A stretch of DNA of 64,000 nt from positions 62,001 to 126,000 of the forward strand of contig NZ_JADMSU010000004.1 of the NCBI RefSeq assembly GCF_015561195.1, given 5' to 3'. Made by a program: the position numbers and the translations under genes. The notes beneath the pieces are model-generated. The model saw only the letters and a list, made by a program, of their open reading frames with translations. It had not been told where the DNA came from and did not search any database. The stretch comes from Collinsella aerofaciens. Lineage in GTDB: Bacteria > Actinomycetota > Coriobacteriia > Coriobacteriales > Coriobacteriaceae. Of the stretch, positions 39,008 to 45,954 are shown one piece after another (positions within the stretch are counted from its first letter, which is position 1; every line of letters starts with the position of its first letter).

Positions 39008-40204
39008 CTAAGCCTCGCCGCACAACCACCTCGCCAGGTCCACGATCTGCACCCCATCGCGATCCGTGGCCTCGTGATGCGTGCGGGCAAGAATCATCTT
39101 GGGATACGCATCGCCAATGCTCAGCAGTGGCGAAATCTCGCGTTCAAACGTCTTATCCGAGCTGATGTCGTCGCTCACCTGAATGTAGAGCTTCTCGCTT
39201 CGCTTGATTGCTACAAAGTCTATTTCCTTTTTATAGAGCACACCGACGTATACCTCGTATCCGCGGCGCAGTAGCTCGATGGCCACCATGTTCTCGTATA
39301 CGCGTCCCCAATCCATATCACGTGTACCAAGCAGTGCGTATTTGAACGCGTGGTCTGCCAGGTAATACTTCTCGCCGCTCTTAAGGTATTTTTTGCCGCG
39401 AATGTCGTACCGACAAACTTTATAGAAGGCAAACGCATCGCACAGGTACCCCATGTACGTGCCGACCGTCTTGTTCGTAATCTTTAGCCCATCCGCATTC
39501 AAAACATCTGTAATGTTGCGTGCCGACGTTATGTTGGAGACGTTGTCCATCATGTAATCGGCAATGCGCAGCAGTGCCGATTCGTTTCTCACGTTATGCC
39601 GCTGCACGATATCCCTCACGATGAGCGTTTTGAAGACATTGGAGAGATATTGGTAGCGCTGCTCCTGCAGTGGATAAGGGTAAGAGCCGGACATACCGCC
39701 GGTTCTCGCGTACTCATCGAAGTCGCGATCGACCTCGCCCTCGTCACTATAGAAGCGATACTCCTCAAACGAGAATGGGAAAACCTCGATCTCGAACGTG
39801 CGCCCCGTAAAGAGCGTCGACAGATCGCTCGACAGCAAAAAGGCGTTCGATCCGGTGATGAAGATGTCGTACTGCTCGGATGCATGGAGGCTGTTGATCG
39901 CGCGTTCAAAGCCGTCGCACATCTGAACCTCGTCGATAAGCAGGAAGTTTTGCTTATCGGACACTCGATGCTCTTTCACATAGGCGAGCAGGGCATGATA
40001 TTCGAGCAGGCCCTCGAACTCGTCGAGGTTGTAATTGATATGGATGACATTCGAATTGGACAGATTTGCCTCCACGTAATCGCGGAGGGCCTCGAGCAAT
40101 TTTGACTTACCGCTACGGCGAATGCCCGTTATGACCTTGATGTCCGGTACGCCAATAAGGCTCGTCAACGTGTCCATATATGACGTTCTATTGATGAGTT
40201 TCAT
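39008..40204 (-). CDS. AAA_14/DUF4143-type ATPase
   Basis: 398 residues. P-loop GIRRSGKSKLLE (26-37) and Walker B FLLIDEVQMC (near 95), with the AAA_14 fold in the first half; the second half is a DUF4143 domain with a C-terminal PD-(D/E)xK-like stretch (EIDFVAIKRSEKLYIQVS, near 330-350). These ATPases are abundant and variable in gut anaerobes and their role is not known. The gene is bracketed by identical-type palindromes, one 8 bp after its stop and two upstream of its start. GGGAGG lies five bases before ATG 40204. Its base composition is lower in GC than the neighbours, suggesting transfer. Confidence 0.82.
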   Translation of the reverse strand: MKLINRTSYMDTLTSLIGVPDIKVITGIRRSGKSKLLEALRDYVEANLSNSNVIHINYNLDEFEGLLEYHALLAYVKEHRVSDKQNFLLIDEVQMCDGFERAINSLHASEQYDIFITGSNAFLLSSDLSTLFTGRTFEIEVFPFSFEEYRFYSDEGEVDRDFDEYARTGGMSGSYPYPLQEQRYQYLSNVFKTLIVRDIVQRHNVRNESALLRIADYMMDNVSNITSARNITDVLNADGLKITNKTVGTYMGYLCDAFAFYKVCRYDIRGKKYLKSGEKYYLADHAFKYALLGTRDMDWGRVYENMVAIELLRRGYEVYVGVLYKKEIDFVAIKRSEKLYIQVSDDISSDKTFEREISPLLSIGDAYPKMILARTHHEATDRDGVQIVDLARWLCGEA

Positions 40205-40230
40205 TGGTGCCTCCCTGCGGTCTTTTATCG

Positions 40231-40271
40231 CTATTCCTCAAAAACGAAAATTTTTCAGTTTTGAGGAATAG
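40231..40271. repeat. TATTCCTCAAAA palindrome, copy 2
   Basis: CTATTCCTCAAAA and its inverse (13 bp) around ACGAAAATTTTTCAG. It is 26 bp upstream of the ATPase start, so it probably lies in the leader or promoter. Confidence 0.8.
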
Positions 40272-40316
40272 GCTCTACAACGAATATACCTCGTTAAAGG
40301 CAGAGCTGGCTTAATT

Positions 40317-40357
40317 CTATTCCTCAAAATCGAAAGATTTTCAGTTTTGAGGAATAG
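40317..40357. repeat. TATTCCTCAAAA palindrome, copy 3
   Basis: Same arms as copies 1 and 2, interior TCGAAAGATTTTCAG. Copies 2 and 3 are 45 bp apart and mark the outer edge of the ATPase cassette. Confidence 0.8.
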
Positions 40358-40389
40358 GGCGCTGGCAACCCATTCACCAGACAAGCGAA

Positions 40390-40416
40390 ACCCTCCCCGG
40401 CACAGCCGAGGAGGGT
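40390..40416 (-). terminator. Terminator of the folate operon
   Basis: On the minus strand ACCCTCCTCGGC pairs with GCCGGGGAGGGT (one wobble), 3-nt loop, followed by TTCGCTTGTC. It lies 39 bp after the BirA-like gene. Confidence 0.6.
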
Positions 40417-40455
40417 CTTGTTGTCATCGCTATCTTTGAGCGCGGGCGCTCCGCG

Positions 40456-41157
40456 CTACAGACCGCGAATGCGCACGGCCTCGGGCGGAAACTCTTGCTC
40501 GCCGGCGTCGGTCTTAATGGTCGCGCGACCCCAGATGTCCAGGCCCGCAAACACACCGACCGCAAGCGGCAAACCGTTGGGCGACACCGCCGCGACCTGA
40601 CGACCCAGCAGTGGCACCATGTCAAAGTACTCGCCCAGCACCGGAGCCAGCGGGCCGGCAGCGCCCTGTGGTGTGTTGGCGGCAACCGCCCAGGTGTCCA
40701 CGCGGACCAGCACGGCGGCGGCCAATGCCTCGATCAGCGCCTCATCTGCCATATCCACACCAAGCTCACCCAGCGCCGCACGCTCAATATCAACCGTCAC
40801 CGCGGCAAACATGCCCGCAGCACCGGCACCGCCGTTCACGGCAACACGCGCGAGTGACGTCTCAAACGCAGGCGCACCGCACACGATGTCACTCGGCCAC
40901 TGGATACCCACCTTACCGGCAAGGCCCAGGCCCGGCGTCGACGCTGTGCCCGCGAGCGCGTCCATCATGCCCATTGCGGCCACAAACGGCAGGCCGTGGA
41001 AGGCGTGCATATTCACATCGGGGCGCACAACCAGCGAAAACGTCAGCGATGCATCGCCCGCGCTCCACGCGCACCAGCCCGCGGACACGCCCTCGCGGCC
41101 CGCGTCACGCGCCGCGTCGAGCTCGGTGCCAGCGACTGCAGCGTTCATCTCAATCAT
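40456..41157 (-). CDS. Biotin-protein-ligase-like protein, active site degenerate
   Basis: 233 residues. Overall order fits the catalytic and C-terminal domains of BirA: WCAWSAGDASLTFSLVVRP in place of the RGR-x-GR-x-W block, HGLPFVAAMGMMDAL, QWPSDIV in place of KWPNDI, and a C-terminal small barrel (WGRATIKTDAGEQEF). The RGRxGR biotinyl-AMP loop and the lysine of KWPND are missing, and no KLAGIL block is seen. It is probably not a working ligase. It starts on the base right after the folP-folK stop (TAGATG), so it is made together with the folate enzyme. Function unknown. Confidence 0.55.
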   Translation of the reverse strand: MIEMNAAVAGTELDAARDAGREGVSAGWCAWSAGDASLTFSLVVRPDVNMHAFHGLPFVAAMGMMDALAGTASTPGLGLAGKVGIQWPSDIVCGAPAFETSLARVAVNGGAGAAGMFAAVTVDIERAALGELGVDMADEALIEALAAAVLVRVDTWAVAANTPQGAAGPLAPVLGEYFDMVPLLGRQVAAVSPNGLPLAVGVFAGLDIWGRATIKTDAGEQEFPPEAVRIRGL

Positions 41158-42900
41158 CTACATACGCCCCAATTCGCCCACAATATGGCCCACGCGGTCC
41201 TCGGGCTCCTTGACCTCGACGCCGTTGTAGCGGAAGAACCGCGCCGGATCGTGCATCAGATCCTCGAGCGGCACCAGCACAAAGTCGCGCTCGCCGATCA
41301 GCGGATGCGGCAGGCGCAGCTTTTTGCCGCCGTGGGTCTCGCCGTCCATCCACAGCAGATCCAGGTCGATGGTGCGCGGACCGTTGGCCTTGGCCTTTTT
41401 GGAACGGTCGCGGCCCAGCTCGGCCTCGATCTTCATGAGCTCGTCGAGCAGCACCAACGGCGCCAGCTCGGTCTTGATCTCGATGACGGCGTTGGCAAAC
41501 GCGTCCTGGCGCGTCTCGTAGGCCGGCTCGCTCTCGTAGATCTTGGAGGAGTTGGACACGCAGGTGAGTGGAATCTCGGCGATCATGTCGCGTGCGGCGC
41601 GGATGTTGTCACAGCGATGCCCCAGGTTGGAGCCCACGGCCACAAACGCGCGGCGCGGCTGCGGCTTGGCAACCGCCCAGTAGCCGTTCAGGAACTGCGC
41701 AAAACCCGCGGCGTCGTGCACGCGCACGATGTTGGCACCGGCCTGGATGGCGCCCAGGCACACGCCAAACGTAGCGGCATCGCGCTCGGCGGCCTCGGTC
41801 ACGCCCGAGACGGAGCCCACAAAGCGCTTGCGCGATACGGCGCACATGAGCGGATAGCCCAGTGACGCCATCTTGGCAGTCTCGCGCTGGATGACGATGT
41901 CCTCGTTGGCCGTCTTGCCAAAGCCCGGACCGGGATCGATGCAGATGCGGTCGCGCGACACGCCGGCGTGGATGAGCGCGCGGGCCTGGTCGGACAGAAA
42001 GCCCATGACGCGGCGCATGATGGGCGCCGAATCGGGCAGGGTGAAGCGGCGGAGCTGCGAGGTGGGCACGTAGGCTTCCTCGCGGCGGGCGCTGCGGCGC
42101 ATCATGGCGGCCAGGTGGTCATTGGGCTCCGATGCGGCCTCGGTGGCTGCGGGCGCGGCCTCGGGCGCGGGTGCGACGGTCTCGGCGGCAGTAGCCTGCT
42201 CGACGGCGGGCGCCTCCTGCTCGCTTGCGGGCTCAGACGTGGGCTCCGGTTCACCAAACGGCAACGAGGGCTGCACCACGCCGCCCGGAAGCTTGGCCTC
42301 CGGCTTAGGCTCGCCCAGCAACTTGCCGCGACGGCGACGGGCCGGCTTCTCGGCCTCGCGCGCGGCCTCGGCAGCCGCTTCGCGTGCCTTCTCGGCAACA
42401 AACGCCGCTGCCGAGGTATCGAGCTGCACCGTTGCGTGCGTGCGCGCGGGCGCGGCGACCTCGCCGGCATGCATCACGATGACGCCGCAGGTGCTCGTCT
42501 TAACAAACTCGACCATCTTGGGGTCGGTGAAGCCGGTCACGTCGTTGACGATCGAGGCGCCGCAGCGCACGGCCGCCTTGGCAACCGCCACGTGACGCGT
42601 GTCGATCGAGACGATGGCGCCCTCCTTGGCCAGCGCGCGCACCACGGGCAGCACGCGGCGAGCCTCCTCGTCGGGATTGACCGGGGTAAAACCGGGGCGC
42701 GTGGACTCACCACCCACGTCGATGATGTCGGCGCCGGCGTCGAGCATCGCCAGGCCATACTCGATCGCGGCGTCCGGGTCGAAGTGCTCCCCGCCATCGC
42801 TAAACGAATCGGGCGTCACGTTGAGGACGCCCATGATGCGCGGACGGTCAAAGCTGAGCTCGTACTTTCCGCACCGCCATGTCTTGCTGTCGTTCGCCAT
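41158..42900 (-). CDS. Bifunctional dihydropteroate synthase / HPPK (FolP-FolK) with a large insert
   Basis: 580 residues. DHPS part: NVTPDSFSDGG near 27, DIIDVGGESTRPG near 58, IVNDVTG near 117, DPGPGFGKT near 322, SRKRF near 356. HPPK part from about 417: FVAVGSNLGHR, YESEPAYETRQDAFANAVIEI split near 465, GPRTIDLDLLW near 523. HPPK makes the pterin pyrophosphate, DHPS joins it to pABA. Between the MH at 143 and the RRVMGFL helix at about 297 lies a low-complexity Ala/Glu/Pro-rich insert of roughly 130-150 residues, in the loop that usually is short. ATG 42900 has AGGAGG six bases upstream; the longer frame is not needed. Confidence 0.88.
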   Translation of the reverse strand: MANDSKTWRCGKYELSFDRPRIMGVLNVTPDSFSDGGEHFDPDAAIEYGLAMLDAGADIIDVGGESTRPGFTPVNPDEEARRVLPVVRALAKEGAIVSIDTRHVAVAKAAVRCGASIVNDVTGFTDPKMVEFVKTSTCGVIVMHAGEVAAPARTHATVQLDTSAAAFVAEKAREAAAEAAREAEKPARRRRGKLLGEPKPEAKLPGGVVQPSLPFGEPEPTSEPASEQEAPAVEQATAAETVAPAPEAAPAATEAASEPNDHLAAMMRRSARREEAYVPTSQLRRFTLPDSAPIMRRVMGFLSDQARALIHAGVSRDRICIDPGPGFGKTANEDIVIQRETAKMASLGYPLMCAVSRKRFVGSVSGVTEAAERDAATFGVCLGAIQAGANIVRVHDAAGFAQFLNGYWAVAKPQPRRAFVAVGSNLGHRCDNIRAARDMIAEIPLTCVSNSSKIYESEPAYETRQDAFANAVIEIKTELAPLVLLDELMKIEAELGRDRSKKAKANGPRTIDLDLLWMDGETHGGKKLRLPHPLIGERDFVLVPLEDLMHDPARFFRYNGVEVKEPEDRVGHIVGELGRM

Positions 42901-42994
42901 GAACATCCTCCTAAAATGCCCGCGCCGCCGAGCTTGGGGGCTGGCGGCGGGGTCGCTTTGCACTCAGTCTTTCTATTGTATCCGCGCGCGCGGG

Positions 42995-43747
42995 CTAGAA
43001 CGCAAACGCGGCCGCGATGTCGCAAGAAATCAGCAGGTCGGCATTTGCATCCTGATCGGTGGGAGCAAGGTTGCATATGGCCAGCGTATCGCCGGTAAAG
43101 TATCGCGTAAGGCCTGCCGCCGGATACACCACGAGTGAGGTCCCGCCCACAATGAGGGCATCGGCCGCGGCGATGGCGGCAACGGCACCGGTCAACACAT
43201 GCTCGTCGAGCGGCTCTTCGTAGAGCACCACATCGGGCTTGATGCGACCACCACACGCGGGGCACACGGGCACGCCCGCGGCGTCCTCGTGCTCGCGCGA
43301 GCAAATCCACTCGGCGCTATAGACCGCTCCGCACGACTGGCAAATGTTGCGATGGACCGATCCGTGCAACTCAAACACGCGCTGCGAGCCCGCTATCTGA
43401 TGCAAGCCGTCGATGTTTTGCGTCACCACGGCATCAAGCTTGCCGACGCGCTCCAGCTCGGCCAGCTTGGTGTGGCAGCGGTTGGGCTTAGCGTTAAGCG
43501 CGATCATCTTGGTTCGGTAAAAGTCGAAGAACTCCGCCGGATGTGTCTCGTAAAAGCCGTGCGACAGCATGGTCTCGGGCGGATAGGCAAACTGCTGGTG
43601 ATACAGGCCGTCCACGCTGCGAAAATCGGGAATGCCGCTTGCCGTGGAAACACCAGCGCCGCCAAAGAACACCACGCGCTCGTGGGTATTGAACAGCTCC
43701 GCCAGCGCGGCGGAGGCCTGCCTGGGGTCCGATATTGCCTGCGTCAT
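42995..43747 (-). CDS. NAD-dependent protein deacylase (sirtuin)
   Basis: 250 residues. GAGVSTASGIPDFRS (30-44) and TQNIDGLHQ (near 117) form the NAD pocket; the catalytic His is in ELHGS (near 134). The zinc site is CQSC and CPAC (near 142 and 173). Family role: removal of acetyl or longer acyl groups from lysines using NAD+, in the cytoplasm. The residues that select succinyl-lysine (Y and R in CobB) were not checked rigorously, so the acyl preference is open. SD GGAGG six bases before ATG 43747. Lies upstream of folP-folK on the same strand, 94 bp apart. Confidence 0.88.
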   Translation of the reverse strand: MTQAISDPRQASAALAELFNTHERVVFFGGAGVSTASGIPDFRSVDGLYHQQFAYPPETMLSHGFYETHPAEFFDFYRTKMIALNAKPNRCHTKLAELERVGKLDAVVTQNIDGLHQIAGSQRVFELHGSVHRNICQSCGAVYSAEWICSREHEDAAGVPVCPACGGRIKPDVVLYEEPLDEHVLTGAVAAIAAADALIVGGTSLVVYPAAGLTRYFTGDTLAICNLAPTDQDANADLLISCDIAAAFAF

Positions 43748-43882
43748 ATGAGTCCTCCGTCCTTGTTAGTCGGGCAGCGTTGGGCGACGTCCCAGCATGC
43801 GGCCTTTAAGTCAGCATGCGCGGAGCCCACCCCGCCCCTGTTGCGCTAATCTTAAGCCTGCTAACCCCGTCGAAAGGACACC

Positions 43883-44701
43883 ATGCCTCAGACTTACACT
43901 TTCGCCTCGTGGAACGTCAACGGACTGCGCGCCGTGCTCAAAAAGGACCCGAGCTTTATCCAGATCGCGCAAGAACTCGACGTCGATATCCTGGCGCTGC
44001 AAGAGACCAAGCTGCAAGAAGGCCAGGTCGATATTGACCTGCCCGGCTATCACCAAACCTGGAGCTACGCCGAGCGTAAAGGCTATTCGGGCACTGCGGT
44101 CTTTAGCCGTCAGGAACCGCTGCGCGTGCTGCGCGCCGATGCGTTGCTGCCCTACGCCGGCGAAGGCGAGGCGGCCGCACTCGTCGCCCAAGCCGTAACC
44201 GAGGGCCGCGTCTGCGCGCTCGAGTTCGACAAGTTTTGGTTTGTCGACGTCTATACGCCCAACGCCCAAAACGAACTCGCCCGCATCGATGTGCGCATGG
44301 CCTGGGACGATGCTTACCGCGGCTTTTTGAACGCGCTCGAGCGCGAGACCGGCAAACCCGTCGTGACCTGCGGCGACTTTAACGTGGCGCACGAGGAGAT
44401 CGACCTTAAGAACCCCAAGTCCAACCGCGGCAACGCGGGCTTTTCGGACGAGGAGCGCGGCAAGTTCACCGAGCTACTCAACGCCGGCTTTACCGATACC
44501 TGGCGCACGGCAAACCCCGACGTCGAGGGCGTCTACAGCTGGTGGAGCTATCGCTTTAATGCCCGCAAGAACAACGCCGGCTGGCGCATCGACTACTTCC
44601 TGGTAAGCGACGCAATCGCCGACAACGTACGCGACACCGGCATCCGCGGCGACATCTTCGGCAGCGACCACTGCCCCGTCACCCTCACGCTAGAGCTCTA
44701 G
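43883..44701 (+). CDS. xth: Exodeoxyribonuclease III
   Basis: 272 residues, family length. All EEP-fold motifs are present: WNVNGLRA (11-18), LQETKLQ (37-43), YTPNAQNE (about 120), GDFNVAHEEIDL (about 158), the WWSYRFNARKNNAGWRIDYFL block (about 215-235) and SDHCPV at the end. AP endonuclease and 3'-5' exonuclease in base excision repair. AAAGGA lies four bases before the ATG. Confidence 0.92.
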   Translation: MPQTYTFASWNVNGLRAVLKKDPSFIQIAQELDVDILALQETKLQEGQVDIDLPGYHQTWSYAERKGYSGTAVFSRQEPLRVLRADALLPYAGEGEAAALVAQAVTEGRVCALEFDKFWFVDVYTPNAQNELARIDVRMAWDDAYRGFLNALERETGKPVVTCGDFNVAHEEIDLKNPKSNRGNAGFSDEERGKFTELLNAGFTDTWRTANPDVEGVYSWWSYRFNARKNNAGWRIDYFLVSDAIADNVRDTGIRGDIFGSDHCPVTLTLEL

Positions 44702-44704
44702 CCC

Positions 44705-44745
44705 CAACTGATCCCCTGGGGACGGAGGAAAACGGATCATTTTGG
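44705..44745. repeat. TGATCC...GGATCA palindrome, copy 3
   Basis: CAACTGATCCCCTGGGGACG followed by GAGGAAAACGGATCATTTTGG, the inverse of the motif at 21401. Confidence 0.6.
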
Positions 44746-44776
44746 GCCTCGTGAGGGTATCCGCGTGACCCATCCG

Positions 44777-44934
44777 CCACGAAACACGCCCATCTACTAC
44801 GTTTAAGCCACCACCCTCAACCACAGCGAACAACGCAAAAAGAAAACCGCAGGTAGAAAGCCTGCGGTTTTTCATAAAACGCGGTCATGGTCGGGGGTAT
44901 CAAGCTAAACGTAGTAGATGGGCCAGTTTCGTGG
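44777..44934 (-). repeat. Long hairpin element, GGCCCATCTACTACG family, copy 2
   Basis: 158 bp, the same length as copy 1 at 21452. Terminal arms 44777-44805 and 44906-44934 agree at 27 of 29 positions. The central core reads TCTACCTGCGGTTTT on the minus strand, so this copy is inverted relative to copy 1; here the core also forms a hairpin AAAACCGCAGG / CCTGCGGTTTT. Confidence 0.78.
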
Positions 44935-44944
44935 CAAGCGCCGT

Positions 44945-44994
44945 CAACTGATTCCCTGGGGACATCTGGGGACGGAAGAAAATGGATCAATTTG
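44945..44994. repeat. TGATCC...GGATCA palindrome, copy 4
   Basis: CAACTGATTCCCTGGGGACA then TCTGGGGACGGAAGAAAATGGATCAATTTGG. Differs from copy 3 by an internal duplication of TGGGGAC. Confidence 0.5.
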
Positions 44995-45037
44995 GCTCTC
45001 TGAGGGCCACGATGCCCGTCATATCAGCCGGCCATTC

Positions 45038-45189
45038 CAAAACTATGCCGGTTTACGGGGCTGAATCGCGAACCCCCAACCATACGCAATTCCGAGATAA
45101 TAAAACCGCAGGTGAACGGCTTGCTCTATTTCAAAAAAGCCGGCATGGTCTGCCTGCGCCAATCTAGCCCCGTAAACCGGCATAGTTTT
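45038..45189 (-). repeat. Long hairpin element, CCGGCATAGTTTT family, copy 3
   Basis: 152 bp. Arms CAAAACTATGCCGGTTTACG through 45062 pair with 45166-45189 (24 bp). The core reads TCACCTGCGGTTTT-like on the minus strand at the dyad. Inner arms CCCCCAACCATAC and GGCATGGTC follow the family plan. Confidence 0.72.
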
Positions 45190-45236
45190 AAAATGGCACC
45201 GAAGCAGTATTGATTCCCGCCCCGACGCAACCAGCC

Positions 45237-45950
45237 CTACAGCCCGTATTTCACGACGACACGGTTAATGCGACGGCGCCAAGGCTTGTACAAGGCGGCC
45301 AAAAACACGCAGGTCGCAAGGCCGTGCGTAATATCGAACGGCACTGCCGTGGCAAGACGCGCCACGGCACCCGCCCAAGTGAGCGGCTGTACAAAACCAA
45401 TGATGTCATACGCGTTGATCACGACGCCATAGAGCAGGCCCGACGCAAAGCCGTACGCCAGCAGTGCTGGCATGCGCACGGTGCCGTCGGCGCGGTCGAA
45501 CGCACCCGCATGCGCCAGCGCGCCGCCAACATAGCCCACCAGACCCCAGGCATACATCTGCCACGGCGTCCACATGCCCTGTCCAAAAAAGAAATTGCTG
45601 GTCAGCGCTGCCAACGCGCCAACCATAAAACCATTGCGGCGACCAAGCGTCGCCCCCGCGATAATGGCGATGGCGCTCACCGGTTTAAAGTCGGGAATGG
45701 GGCCAAACAAGATGCGCCCCGCCGCGGCCAACGCCGCCAACACCAGCGTGGGCATAATCTGGCGCAGGCCCGGGCGCGACGCCTCGTAACCCGCAAAGAA
45801 CAGCGCAAGCACCAGTGCCACCACGACAAGCATGGCAAGCGCCGCCTGCTCAATACCTGCCAGCAACGCCGCAGCCATCACCGCAGGAACTGCCAGCAGC
45901 AGCGGGATCTCCAGTTTTGCAAGCAAGCGCGAGAAACGACAGTCCGTCAT
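45237..45950 (-). CDS. ECF transporter substrate-binding (S) component
   Basis: 237 residues with about six hydrophobic segments. GRILFGPIPDFKPVSAIAII and NFFFGQGMWTPWQMYAWGL are typical blocks of one S-component group; related proteins include ones tied to cobalamin or cobinamide uptake, but the vitamin cannot be assigned safely. It follows the fused ATPase gene by four bases and is third in an ecfT-ecfAA-S operon, so this is a dedicated (group I) ECF system. ATG 45950 (MTDCRF) is preferred to a frame extending into the ATPase gene. Confidence 0.8.
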   Translation of the reverse strand: MTDCRFSRLLAKLEIPLLLAVPAVMAAALLAGIEQAALAMLVVVALVLALFFAGYEASRPGLRQIMPTLVLAALAAAGRILFGPIPDFKPVSAIAIIAGATLGRRNGFMVGALAALTSNFFFGQGMWTPWQMYAWGLVGYVGGALAHAGAFDRADGTVRMPALLAYGFASGLLYGVVINAYDIIGFVQPLTWAGAVARLATAVPFDITHGLATCVFLAALYKPWRRRINRVVVKYGL

Positions 45951-45954
45951 CCCA

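Noticed and set aside
41158-42900. Frameshift or two separate genes for DHPS and HPPK
   Set aside because: One continuous frame contains all motifs of both enzymes; the insert is in frame.
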